Positions 25,892-34,065 of a DNA stretch of 64,000 nt are shown piece after piece. Position 1 is the stretch's first letter, and the number at the start of each line of letters is the position of its first letter. The stretch lies in contig NZ_CP096972.1 in assembly GCF_024758725.1 (NCBI RefSeq), positions 3,454,001 to 3,518,000 of the forward strand, read 5' to 3'. The DNA comes from Sphingomonas sp. SUN039 (lineage in GTDB: Bacteria; Pseudomonadota; Alphaproteobacteria; Sphingomonadales; Sphingomonadaceae). The position numbers were made by a program, and so were the translations under genes. The notes under the pieces are model-generated. The model did not search any database. It saw only the letters and a list, made by a program, of their open reading frames with translations, and was not told where the DNA came from.

Positions 25892-28526
25892 GAACGGCCT
25901 CCTTATGGTCCTCGAGCATTCGCGCGATGGCGGGGCGGCACGATCCGCAATTGGTGCCCGCGCCAAGCGCCGCGCCGACCGCCTCGACGCTCGCCAGTGC
26001 CCGTTCGGCGATTGCGCCAAGGATCGTCCGCATGCCCACATCGAAGCAGACACAGACGATGGGACCACGGTCCGGCGCGGGCGCGGCGGGGCGTCCGGCA
26101 AGCAATTCATTGGGTGCGGCGTCGCTGCCGCCCAGCTGCGCGATGAGCCAGTCGCGCGGGGGGAGGCCGCCGCCGCGCGACACGAACAGTGCGGCGTCGA
26201 GGCGACCGCCGGACCGTACCGCCGCGCGGATCGTCCCGCGCTTCGGGTCGCTCATTTCGAGCCGGTCGCCGGCCGGGAGCAGCTGCGAGAGTGCGGCCGC
26301 GTCGCCGTTTCCGGCGACTTCGATCAGCCAGCCCTGGGCGCAGCGGACGCGCGTCCAGTACTCGCAATCGGGCAGCACGGGCAGGTCGGTCGTCACCAGA
26401 AATCCGGTCCAGTCGGGCCGCCACGGTGCAATCCGCACCGGCGTGTTCTTGAAGCCCGGCTGCCCTGACACTGGATCGCGATCCTGTCCCGGCAACAATC
26501 CCGCGCGACCGCCGCCGCTGGTCTGGTCGGTCCAGTGGATCGGCACGAACAGCTCCTGCCGCCGCTGGTTGGGGGTGCTTTCGACGCGAAAGATGCTGTG
26601 GCCGTGCGCGGTTTCGACTTTGGCGAGCCCGCCGTCGGTCAGCCCGAGGCGCTGGACAGTATCGGGGTGGACCTCGACCAAGGGTTCGCGGCGGTGCTGC
26701 GATAGCTTGGGCGACAGGCCGGTGCGCGTCATCGTGTGCCACTGGTCGCGGTAGCGCCCGGTGTTGAGCCGCAGCGCGAACTGGCGCGTGCTGTCGGCGC
26801 GGGGGGTAAAGGCGACGGGGACGAGGTTGGCCCTGCCGTCGGGGGTTGGGAAAGCGTGATCGGCGAAGGGCGAGGTGCCGCCCCATTGGAAGGGGATTAG
26901 ATCGTCGTACCAATCCTCGTCATTCCCGCGAAGGCGGGAACCCAACTCCTGCCGCTGGGAGGGGGAGTTGGGTTCCCGCCTTCGCGGGAATGACGGGAGA
27001 GAGAGCACCCGCGCCCCGTCATTTTCGAACCGCGTCTGCGCGGCGAATTCGCCAAAGATTTCGGACTGGTGGGCATAGTCGAAAGCCTCGCCCCAGCCCA
27101 TTCGCTTGGCCACTTCGGCGATAATCCACCAATCCGGCTTCGCGTCGCCCGGCGTGCCCAGAAACCCGCGCTGGCGCGAGACCATGCGCTCCGAATTGGT
27201 GACCGTCCCGTCCTTCTCGCCCCAGCCGAGCGCGGGGAGGCGGACCTGGGCGTAGCGACCGGTATCGGTCGCCGCGATGCAGTCCGACACGACGACGAAC
27301 GGACAATTGGCAAGCGCCACCCGCGCCATCCGCGCGTCGGGCATCGATACGGCGGGATTGGTGGCCATGATCCACACTGCCTTGATCTTGCCCCTTGCCA
27401 TGGCGTCGAACATTTCGACCGCTTTCAGGCCCGGCCCTGGGCAGATCGTCGGCGATTGCCAGAAGCGTTGGGCGCGGTCGCGTTCCGCCTCGCTGAAGCC
27501 CATATGCGCGGCCAGCATCGTCGCGAGTCCGCCGACTTCGCGTCCGCCCATCGCATTGGGCTGGCCGGTGATCGAAAACGGACCCGCGCCGGGCTTGCCG
27601 ATGCGGCCCGTGGCGAGGTGGACGTTGAGGATCGCGTTCGCCTTGTCGGTGCCGCTGGTCGACTGGTTCACGCCCTGGCTGAACAGGGTGACGGTACGCG
27701 GGTGGTCGATGAACAGGTCGTAAAAGGCTTGCAGATCGGCGCGTGGGATGTCGCATGCCTTGGCAACGTCGAGGTCGGGCAGGGTGCTCCAGAAGTCCTT
27801 CGGCACCGAGACGCGGCCCGCCATGAACCCGCCGTCGAGCCGGAATCCGGTGCGGAGTTCGCGCAACAATCCGGTCCATAGGGCAATGTCGCTGTCGGGC
27901 GCGATGGCGAGGTGGAGGTCGGCGCGCTCGGCGGTTTCGGTGCGGCGCGGGTCGATGACGACAAGCTTGGTGCCGCGCTTCTCTCGGGCGGCTTCGATCT
28001 GCTGCCAGACGACCGGGTGGCACCAAGCGGTGTTCGAGCCGACCAGCACGATCAGATCGGCCTCGTCGAGATCGCTGTAGCTGCACGGCACGACGTCCTC
28101 GCCGAACGCCCGGACGTGCGCGGCAACCGCGCTCGACATGCACAACCGGCTGTTGGTGTCGATGTTCGCGCTGCCGATGAACCCCTTCATCAGCTTGTTG
28201 GCGACATAATAATCCTCGGTCAGCAACTGGCCCGAGACGTAGAAGGCGACGCTGTCGGGACCGTGTTCGGCAATGGTTTTGGCGAAGCGGCTGGCGACGA
28301 GGTCTAGCGCCTCGGGCCAGCCGACCCTCTCCGACCCGATCATGGGATGCAGCAACCGCCCTTCGAGGCCGATGGTTTCGCCGAGGTGCGTGCCCTTCGA
28401 ACACAGTCTGCCCCGGTTGGCGGGGTGGTCGGGGTCGCCCGCGATGGTCGCGTTCCGTTCGCCGGTCGGTGTCGCGACAATGCCGCACCCGACCCCGCAA
28501 TAAGCGCAGGTGGTTTTAACCGACAC
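25884..28526 (-). CDS. nasA: Assimilatory nitrate reductase catalytic subunit
   Basis: The molybdopterin oxidoreductase of about 880 aa has an N-terminal [4Fe-4S] motif (CAYCGVGCG with a later LCSKG Cys), Mo-bis-MGD domains, and a C-terminal BFD-like [2Fe-2S] domain (VCVCFDVG...NCGSC, last 65 residues). It reduces nitrate to nitrite in the cytoplasm. GTG at 28526 is preferred (GAGG eight nt upstream, usual N-terminus VKTTC); a TTG at 28532 is possible. Residues about 511-536 are encoded by a palindromic repeat element inserted in frame. Confidence 0.93.
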   Translation of the reverse strand: MSVKTTCAYCGVGCGIVATPTGERNATIAGDPDHPANRGRLCSKGTHLGETIGLEGRLLHPMIGSERVGWPEALDLVASRFAKTIAEHGPDSVAFYVSGQLLTEDYYVANKLMKGFIGSANIDTNSRLCMSSAVAAHVRAFGEDVVPCSYSDLDEADLIVLVGSNTAWCHPVVWQQIEAAREKRGTKLVVIDPRRTETAERADLHLAIAPDSDIALWTGLLRELRTGFRLDGGFMAGRVSVPKDFWSTLPDLDVAKACDIPRADLQAFYDLFIDHPRTVTLFSQGVNQSTSGTDKANAILNVHLATGRIGKPGAGPFSITGQPNAMGGREVGGLATMLAAHMGFSEAERDRAQRFWQSPTICPGPGLKAVEMFDAMARGKIKAVWIMATNPAVSMPDARMARVALANCPFVVVSDCIAATDTGRYAQVRLPALGWGEKDGTVTNSERMVSRQRGFLGTPGDAKPDWWIIAEVAKRMGWGEAFDYAHQSEIFGEFAAQTRFENDGARVLSLPSFPRRREPNSPSQRQELGSRLRGNDEDWYDDLIPFQWGGTSPFADHAFPTPDGRANLVPVAFTPRADSTRQFALRLNTGRYRDQWHTMTRTGLSPKLSQHRREPLVEVHPDTVQRLGLTDGGLAKVETAHGHSIFRVESTPNQRRQELFVPIHWTDQTSGGGRAGLLPGQDRDPVSGQPGFKNTPVRIAPWRPDWTGFLVTTDLPVLPDCEYWTRVRCAQGWLIEVAGNGDAAALSQLLPAGDRLEMSDPKRGTIRAAVRSGGRLDAALFVSRGGGLPPRDWLIAQLGGSDAAPNELLAGRPAAPAPDRGPIVCVCFDVGMRTILGAIAERALASVEAVGAALGAGTNCGSCRPAIARMLEDHKEAVHA
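26919..26994. repeat. Palindromic repeat element inside nasA
   Basis: Two 31-nt arms (26919-26949 and 26964-26994) are perfect reverse complements separated by 14 nt. Each arm contains a nested palindrome around CCCGCGAAGGCGGG. It is read through in frame by nasA, encoding a peptide with SFPRRREP and SRLRGND, which I recognise as translations of a dispersed bacterial intergenic repeat. No stop or frameshift is introduced. Confidence 0.9.
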
Positions 28527-28953
28527 TCGCAAGCGCCTCGGCGCGGCCGATCAGGATGCGTCCGCCGTCGATCTTGACCGGGATGACGGGGACGCAGCCC
28601 TCATCCGCGCCCAGTGCCTTGCCCGTCACCAGCGAAATCCGCCAGTTGTGCAGCGGGCACGTCACGGTCGTGTCGTGGACGATCCCCTGCGACAACGGCC
28701 CGGCCTTGTGCGGGCATTTGTTGACCAGCGCATAAACGTCGCCATTCGCGGTGTGGAAAATCGCGATCTCGTCACCGCCGCGCACGGGCAGGGTGCGGGC
28801 GCCGAGTGCGGGGAGTTGATCGACCGGGCCGATGTCGAGCCATTGGGGTTGGGCTGGCGTCGCCCCGGCGGAGGCCGGGGCCGCTGGCGACTTAAGTGCT
28901 TTATCGATAGCGGCCCCGGCGTCCGCCGGGGCGACGGCTGTGTCGCCGCTCAT
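28516..28953 (-). CDS. nirD: Nitrite reductase small subunit, Rieske-type
   Basis: The 145-aa protein has a Rieske-like fold with intact [2Fe-2S] ligands C80-x-H82 and C99-x2-H102 (KCPHKAGPL; CPLHNW). NirD proteins are usually about 105-110 aa; here the first 36 residues are an Ala/Pro-rich extension, most of it encoded by a palindromic repeat. It pairs with NirB. The ATG overlaps the nirB stop (ATGA). Confidence 0.9.
   Translation of the reverse strand: MSGDTAVAPADAGAAIDKALKSPAAPASAGATPAQPQWLDIGPVDQLPALGARTLPVRGGDEIAIFHTANGDVYALVNKCPHKAGPLSQGIVHDTTVTCPLHNWRISLVTGKALGADEGCVPVIPVKIDGGRILIGRAEALASVG
28860..28934. repeat. Palindromic repeat element in the 5' end of nirD
   Basis: Arms at 28860-28885 and 28909-28934 are reverse complements with one mismatch, separated by 23 nt. 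The element is unlike the one in nasA. Read in frame by nirD it encodes APADAGA and APASAGA segments at residues about 7-31. It probably forms a strong hairpin just after the nirD start codon. Confidence 0.85.
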
Positions 28954-31406
28954 GCCATCACCAACGGCCGGATTTCGGCCATATGCTGATGCAGCTTCTC
29001 GTCCTCGCCCGCCGCGCGCTTTGCCCAGGGGTCGTCCTGCATGAACGATTGCGAGAAGAGGAACCGCGACCGTAGCGCCTCGCGCCCGACATCGTCCTCG
29101 ACGATCCTCGCCTTGATGTAATCCATTCCGACGCGCTCGACCCAGGGCGCGGTGCGGTCGAGATAGCGGGCTTCCTCGCGGTAGAGCTGGATGAAGGCGG
29201 CGCAATAATCGAGCGCCTCTTGTTCGGTCGCGACTTTGCACAGGAAATCGGTGCCGCGCAGCTTGATGCCGCCATTACCGCCGACCGAGAGCTCGTAACC
29301 GCTGTCGACGCAGATCACGCCGAAGTCCTTGATCGTCGCCTCGGCGCAATTGCGCGGGCAGCCGCTGACCGCGATCTTGAATTTGTGCGGCATGAAGCTG
29401 CCCCAGGTCATCTGCTCGGTCTTGATGCCGAGCCCGGTCGAATCCTGCGTGCCGAAGCGGCACCATTCGGAGCCGACACAGGTTTTTACCGTGCGCAGCG
29501 CCTTGGCATAAGCGTGTCCGCTGACCATCCCGGCGGCGTTGAGATCCGCCCAGACGGCGGGCAAATCCTCTTTCTTGATCCCGAAGATGTCGAGCCGCTG
29601 CCCGCCAGTGACCTTCACCATCCGCGCGCCGAACTTCTCGGCGACATCGGCGATGGCACGCAGCTCTTTGGGGTTGGTCACCCCGCCCCACATGCGCGGC
29701 ACGACCGAGTAGGTGCCGTCCTTCTGGATGTTGGCGTGCATGCGTTCGTTGACGAAGCGCGACTGGTTGTCGTCGACGAACTCGCCCGGCCAGGCGCAGA
29801 GCAGATAATAATTGAGCGCGGGGCGGCACGAGGCGCAGCCGTCGGGCGTGGTCCAGTGCAGCTCCTGCATGACTTGCGGGATGGCCTTCAGCCCCTTTTC
29901 GACGATGTTCCGCCGCACGTCCTCATGCGTGAAGCTGGTGCATTTGCACACCGTCGGTACATCGCGCGTGCCCGCGAACTCGTCGCCGAGCGTGACCGCG
30001 AGCAGGCTCTCGACGAGGCCGGTGCACGACCCGCAGCTTGCCGACGCCTTGCACCCGGCGCGTACGGCATCGAGCGTAACCGCGCCGCCGGTGATCGCCG
30101 CGACGACCTTGCCCTTCGACACCCCGTTGCAGCCGCAGATTTCGGCGTCGTCCGCCATGGCTGCGACTGCCGCATTAGGGTTTGCCGATGCCCCTCCTCC
30201 GCTCGCGAAAGCCTGTCCGAAGATCAGCGCGTCGCGGATATCGGACACGTCCTCCTGCCGTTTGAGCAGGTCGAAATACCAGTTGCCGTCGCCGGTATCG
30301 CCATAGAGCACCGCCCCTATGACGCGGTCGTCCTTCACGATGACGCGCTTGTACACGCCGCGCGAGGCGTCGCGCATGACGATATCTTCGCAGCCCTCGC
30401 CGCCGCTGAAATCGCCCGCCGAGAACACGTCGATCCCCGACACCTTCAGCTTGGTCGAGGTAACCGAGCCGGTATAGCCATTGGGCGTCGCAACCAGCCC
30501 GTCGGCAAGGCTGCGGCACATATCCCACAAGGGCGCGACCAGCCCGTAAACCGACCCGTTGTGCTCGACGCATTCCCCGACCGCGAGGATGTTGGCGTCC
30601 GACGTGACGAGATGGTCGTCGACATGGATGCCGCGCCCGATGGCGAGATCGGCCGCACGCGCCAGCTTCACGTTCGGGCGGATGCCGACTGCCATGACGA
30701 CCAGCGATGCGGGTATATCGCGCCCGTCCTTCAGCCGGACGCCCTCGACCTTGCCCTGTCCGTAGATTTCGGCAGTGTCGGCCCCGGTCAGGATCGTCTG
30801 CCCGCGCCCTTCGAGCGCTTCCTTGAGCAGCCACCCTGCCGCTTCGTCGAGCTGGCGTTCCATCAAGGTCGGCATGATGTGCAGCACGGTGACTTTCAAG
30901 CCACGCAGCGACAGCCCGTGCGCCGCCTCGAGCCCGAGCAGCCCGCCGCCGATCACCACGGCATCCCCGCCCGCATCCGCCGCGCGCAGCATCGACCCGA
31001 CATCGTCCATGTCGCGGAAGGTGACGACGCCCTGCAGATCATGCCCCGGGACCGGAATGATGAACGGGTCGCTGCCGGTGGCGAGGATCAGCTTGTCATA
31101 ACTCTCGACGCGGCCCGAGCGAGCGGTGACGGTCTGGATTTTGCGGTCGATCGCGACCACCGGATCGCCCGAAACCAGCGCGATACCATTGTCGTCGTAC
31201 CAGGCCTGATCATTGATCACGATGTCGTCGAACGACTTCTCACCCGCGAGCAGCGGCGACAGCATGATCCGGTTATAATTGACGCGCGGCTCGGCCCCAA
31301 AAATCGCGATGCGAAACTTGCCCGCGTCACGCGCGAGGATTTCCTCGACCGCGCGGCACCCGGCCATGCCGTTGCCGATGACGATCAAATGCGGCTTTTC
31401 GGTCAT
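28950..31406 (-). CDS. nirB: Nitrite reductase [NAD(P)H] large subunit
   Basis: The protein of about 818 aa has an N-terminal FAD domain (VIGNGMAGCRAVEEIL), an NAD domain, BFD-like Fe-S segments (CGCNGVSKG; ASCGSCTGL; CKCTSF...GCASCRP) and the siroheme/[4Fe-4S] ligands (TCVGSEWC; SGCPRNC). It reduces nitrite to ammonium in the cytoplasm with NirD. ATG at 31406 overlaps the porin stop (ATGA); an in-frame ATG at 31415 is also possible. It is central in the nitrate operon. Confidence 0.95.
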   Translation of the reverse strand: MTEKPHLIVIGNGMAGCRAVEEILARDAGKFRIAIFGAEPRVNYNRIMLSPLLAGEKSFDDIVINDQAWYDDNGIALVSGDPVVAIDRKIQTVTARSGRVESYDKLILATGSDPFIIPVPGHDLQGVVTFRDMDDVGSMLRAADAGGDAVVIGGGLLGLEAAHGLSLRGLKVTVLHIMPTLMERQLDEAAGWLLKEALEGRGQTILTGADTAEIYGQGKVEGVRLKDGRDIPASLVVMAVGIRPNVKLARAADLAIGRGIHVDDHLVTSDANILAVGECVEHNGSVYGLVAPLWDMCRSLADGLVATPNGYTGSVTSTKLKVSGIDVFSAGDFSGGEGCEDIVMRDASRGVYKRVIVKDDRVIGAVLYGDTGDGNWYFDLLKRQEDVSDIRDALIFGQAFASGGGASANPNAAVAAMADDAEICGCNGVSKGKVVAAITGGAVTLDAVRAGCKASASCGSCTGLVESLLAVTLGDEFAGTRDVPTVCKCTSFTHEDVRRNIVEKGLKAIPQVMQELHWTTPDGCASCRPALNYYLLCAWPGEFVDDNQSRFVNERMHANIQKDGTYSVVPRMWGGVTNPKELRAIADVAEKFGARMVKVTGGQRLDIFGIKKEDLPAVWADLNAAGMVSGHAYAKALRTVKTCVGSEWCRFGTQDSTGLGIKTEQMTWGSFMPHKFKIAVSGCPRNCAEATIKDFGVICVDSGYELSVGGNGGIKLRGTDFLCKVATEQEALDYCAAFIQLYREEARYLDRTAPWVERVGMDYIKARIVEDDVGREALRSRFLFSQSFMQDDPWAKRAAGEDEKLHQHMAEIRPLVMA

Positions 31407-32611
31407 ATTGCCCATTCCACAGAGGCCCAGAATTTCTTGGTATCGGTTGCAAAACCCGACGCGCGGTAGTCGGCGTATTTCAGCGTGAAGGTGGTCCGCT
31501 TGACCTTGGCGGCCGCCGACAGGTCGATCTCGTCGCCGTAATATTGCCCCGCGCGGTCGCTGTTGTAGCGGTGATAGACGGCCGTCAGTGCCAACGTGTC
31601 GATCCTGCCGAGCTTCTTCCAGCCATAGCCGACCGAGCCATAGGCATCGCGCAGGCCGTTTGCGGGCGTGACCAGAAACTTGTCGGCCCAGCCGTTGAAC
31701 TTGTGCAGCGTTGCGAGCGGCGCCTGGAAGCTGGTGAGTGCGACGCCATTGCTGGCGCCTAGGATTTCGAACCCGGCTGCGACGCTAAACGCCTTCACCG
31801 CCAGCCCGAGTTCGCCCGCCGCATAATTCGCCGAGTAGCGGTTAGGGTTGCGACGATAGTCGTTCTGCCGTGCGTAGCTCAGCGCATAGCTGAGCTTGGC
31901 TTTCGACGGGAACGCATAGGCCCCCGCGAACCGCGCGCCATAGGTTGCGCTGCTGTTGGCAAGGGTCAGCGGTTCGTCCTGATCGACCAGATAGGCAAAG
32001 CCGGTCAGCGTTCCGACCTTTGTCGTCAGCGCCAGATTGGCGAAGATGTTGTTGCCGCCAACTGATTGCAGCCGCGCCGGGCCGAAGCGATTGCCGCCGT
32101 TGATCCCCCAGATCGTGCGGACGCCCCAGGCATAGGTCAGGTCGGCCTTGAGGTTCTTCACGCCTGTCCATTCGATCCGCGCCGCGTCGAAGGTCTGCTC
32201 ATTGTCGCGCCAGCCTGCCGCCCCGACGAAACGCTGGTCGTCGAGATTGATCCGCTGTCGCCCAACGGTGACGACGGTCTTGGGCAGGCCGCGATACTGG
32301 AGTTGCAGCCGGTTGAGTTCGATGTTTTGCGGGTCGCCGACCAGCGGGAAGGCCGTCTTGCCGTTGACGCCGCTGTTGTAGTTTTCCGAGATCGCCAGCG
32401 TGGCTTCGGTCTCGGCGAGGAAAGCAAAGTCCCCCGCCTTGGCCTCGAACCCGGCCCGCACCCGCGCGGTCACCGCGTCGGCACGGTTGGCGATGCCCGC
32501 TTGGTCGACGCCCTCGTAGCGGAGGCGGGCGTCGATGAGCGGTTTCAGTTTGATGGGCTCGGCGAGGGCCGGTGTTGCCACCAGCCCTGCCATGAGGATT
32601 GCCGCCCGCAT
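31403..32611 (-). CDS. Outer-membrane porin, alginate-export-like
   Basis: From the ATG at 32611 the 402-aa protein has a signal peptide (MRAAILMAGLVATPALA) and a beta-barrel pattern of alternating hydrophobic residues. It contains QRINLDDQRFVG, RYEGVDQAG and a C-terminal aromatic strand ending FWASVEWAI, resembling alginate-export/DUF-type porins. Its place between narK and nirB (TGATG and ATGA overlaps) suggests it lets nitrate or nitrite cross the outer membrane. Substrate is inferred from context. Confidence 0.82.
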   Translation of the reverse strand: MRAAILMAGLVATPALAEPIKLKPLIDARLRYEGVDQAGIANRADAVTARVRAGFEAKAGDFAFLAETEATLAISENYNSGVNGKTAFPLVGDPQNIELNRLQLQYRGLPKTVVTVGRQRINLDDQRFVGAAGWRDNEQTFDAARIEWTGVKNLKADLTYAWGVRTIWGINGGNRFGPARLQSVGGNNIFANLALTTKVGTLTGFAYLVDQDEPLTLANSSATYGARFAGAYAFPSKAKLSYALSYARQNDYRRNPNRYSANYAAGELGLAVKAFSVAAGFEILGASNGVALTSFQAPLATLHKFNGWADKFLVTPANGLRDAYGSVGYGWKKLGRIDTLALTAVYHRYNSDRAGQYYGDEIDLSAAAKVKRTTFTLKYADYRASGFATDTKKFWASVEWAI

Positions 32612-33879
32612 CAGATTTTCGCGCCGACGAGTTCGGCACCCCAGGTCGAACGCCAGCGACGCTTGACGACGGTGAGGCCTGCCAGCGCCACAAGTGCGAG
32701 GCCAGCGAAGATCAGGAACCCGTATTGCGTGCTCCCCGTCAGCTGCTTGGCAAAGCCGAGCGAGGAGGCGAGGTAGAAGCCGCCGACCCCGCCCCCGAAG
32801 CCGACAAGCCCGGTCATGATGCCGATTTCCTTTTGGAAACGCTGCGGCACGATCTGGAAAACCGCGCCATTGCCGAAGCCGAGTGTCGCCATCACCAGCA
32901 GGAACAGGCCGAGCGCGACCGGCAGCGCGGTCGGGTTGGTGCTGATCGCGACCAGCGTCGCGGCGGCGAGGATATACACGCCGGTCAGCGTCTTGATGCC
33001 GCCGATCCGGTCCGCTGTGGCGCCGCCGAATGGACGGACGAGCGATCCGGCGAACACGCACGCCGCCGTGCAGTAGCCTGCCATCACCGGGGTCAGCGCG
33101 AACTGGTCGGTGAACCAGATCGACAGGCTCGCGGAAAGGCCGACGAAGCCGCCGAAGGTGACGCCGTAGAACAGCATGAACCACCACGCGTCCTGATGCT
33201 TCAACACCTCGAAATAGGCAGTCAGCGGCTTGGGCGCGGGCTGGTTCGGCGAGTCCTTGGCCATGATCATGTAGGCCACGAAGACGATGGCGAGCGGAAT
33301 GCAGGCGAGGCCGAGCACGGCGTTCCAGCCGAACGTCTTGGCGAGGATGGGCGCGAACAGCGCGGCAAGCACCGTGCCCGAATTGCCCATGCCAGCGATG
33401 CCCATCGCCGTGCCCTGATGCTCGGGGCCGTACCAGCGGCTCGCGAGCGGCAAGGCGACCGCAAAGCTTGCGCCGGCAAAGCCGAGCACAACGCCGATGG
33501 CGAGCGTCCCGCCATAGCTATCGACACCGAGCAGATAGCCGCACATCAGCCCGACGATCACGATGATCTGGCCGATCGCCCCCGTCTTCTTCGGCCCGAT
33601 GCGGTCGACGAGCAGCCCGTTGACGAGGCGCAAAATCGCACCCGCCAGGGTCGGCACCGCGACCATCAGGCCTTTTTGCGCGGGGCTCAGCCCCATTTCC
33701 TTGGAAATGATCGGCGCGAGCGGCCCGAGCATCACCCACACCATGAAGGCGAGGTCGAAATAGAGGAACGCGGCGAACAGCGTGGGCTTGTGCCCCGCTT
33801 GCCAGAAACCACTCTTGTCGTGCTTCGCAACGGGTGCGGCCATTGCCGCGCCTCCGTCCATTACTGCTGCCTGCGTCAT
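32611..33879 (-). CDS. narK: Nitrate/nitrite MFS transporter
   Basis: The ATG at 33879 follows AAGGGGAT. The 422-aa, 12-helix protein has the NNP-family motifs: FLYFDLAFMVWVMLGPLAP in helix 1, the nitrate signature GMAGMGNSG-like segment (MGIAGMGNSGTV) and GLVGFGGGVGGFYL. It imports nitrate and/or exports nitrite at the inner membrane. It is the first gene after the leader with terminator that NasT is expected to control. Confidence 0.93.
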   Translation of the reverse strand: MTQAAVMDGGAAMAAPVAKHDKSGFWQAGHKPTLFAAFLYFDLAFMVWVMLGPLAPIISKEMGLSPAQKGLMVAVPTLAGAILRLVNGLLVDRIGPKKTGAIGQIIVIVGLMCGYLLGVDSYGGTLAIGVVLGFAGASFAVALPLASRWYGPEHQGTAMGIAGMGNSGTVLAALFAPILAKTFGWNAVLGLACIPLAIVFVAYMIMAKDSPNQPAPKPLTAYFEVLKHQDAWWFMLFYGVTFGGFVGLSASLSIWFTDQFALTPVMAGYCTAACVFAGSLVRPFGGATADRIGGIKTLTGVYILAAATLVAISTNPTALPVALGLFLLVMATLGFGNGAVFQIVPQRFQKEIGIMTGLVGFGGGVGGFYLASSLGFAKQLTGSTQYGFLIFAGLALVALAGLTVVKRRWRSTWGAELVGAKI

Positions 33880-34065
33880 TTGCCGATCCCCTTCGAGCAA
33901 ACGCAAAAAAGCCGCCGCGACACGCGCGGATGCACGGCCATGGCGGCGACTTTGCCTGATTGTCTGGATCGCTGAAGTCTGCCCCGTTGCAACTTTCAGC
34001 GTGTCACAAAGCTGACGTCGATTCGAAGTTGAAGCAAGTGTCTTTTTTGCAACGCAGCATAAAAA
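33880..34065 (-). promoter_or_regulatory. NasT-type antitermination leader upstream of narK
   Basis: On the minus strand this 186-nt leader contains a small hairpin TTGC-AACGGG-GCAG (33979-33992). Its hexaloop has A at position 1 and G at position 4, as in ANTAR-protein target RNAs. Downstream is an intrinsic-terminator-like hairpin (GCCGCC...GGCGGC, 33911-33947) followed by six U (33905-33910). This arrangement fits NasT-mediated antitermination released from NasS by nitrate. The second ANTAR hairpin was not assigned with certainty. Confidence 0.65.
33905..33947 (-). terminator. Intrinsic terminator in the nas leader
   Basis: On the minus strand a stem of GCCGCC pairing with GGCGGC, closing a loop of about 25 nt with further internal pairing, is followed directly by TTTTTTGCG. 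It lies about 25 nt before the narK start, so it would stop transcription before the structural genes unless NasT prevents its formation. Confidence 0.65.

Noticed and set aside
29220-31469. 749-codon plus-strand frame opposite nirB
   Set aside because: nirB is certain from cofactor motifs and operon overlaps; the opposite frame is a His/Arg/Asp-rich shadow.
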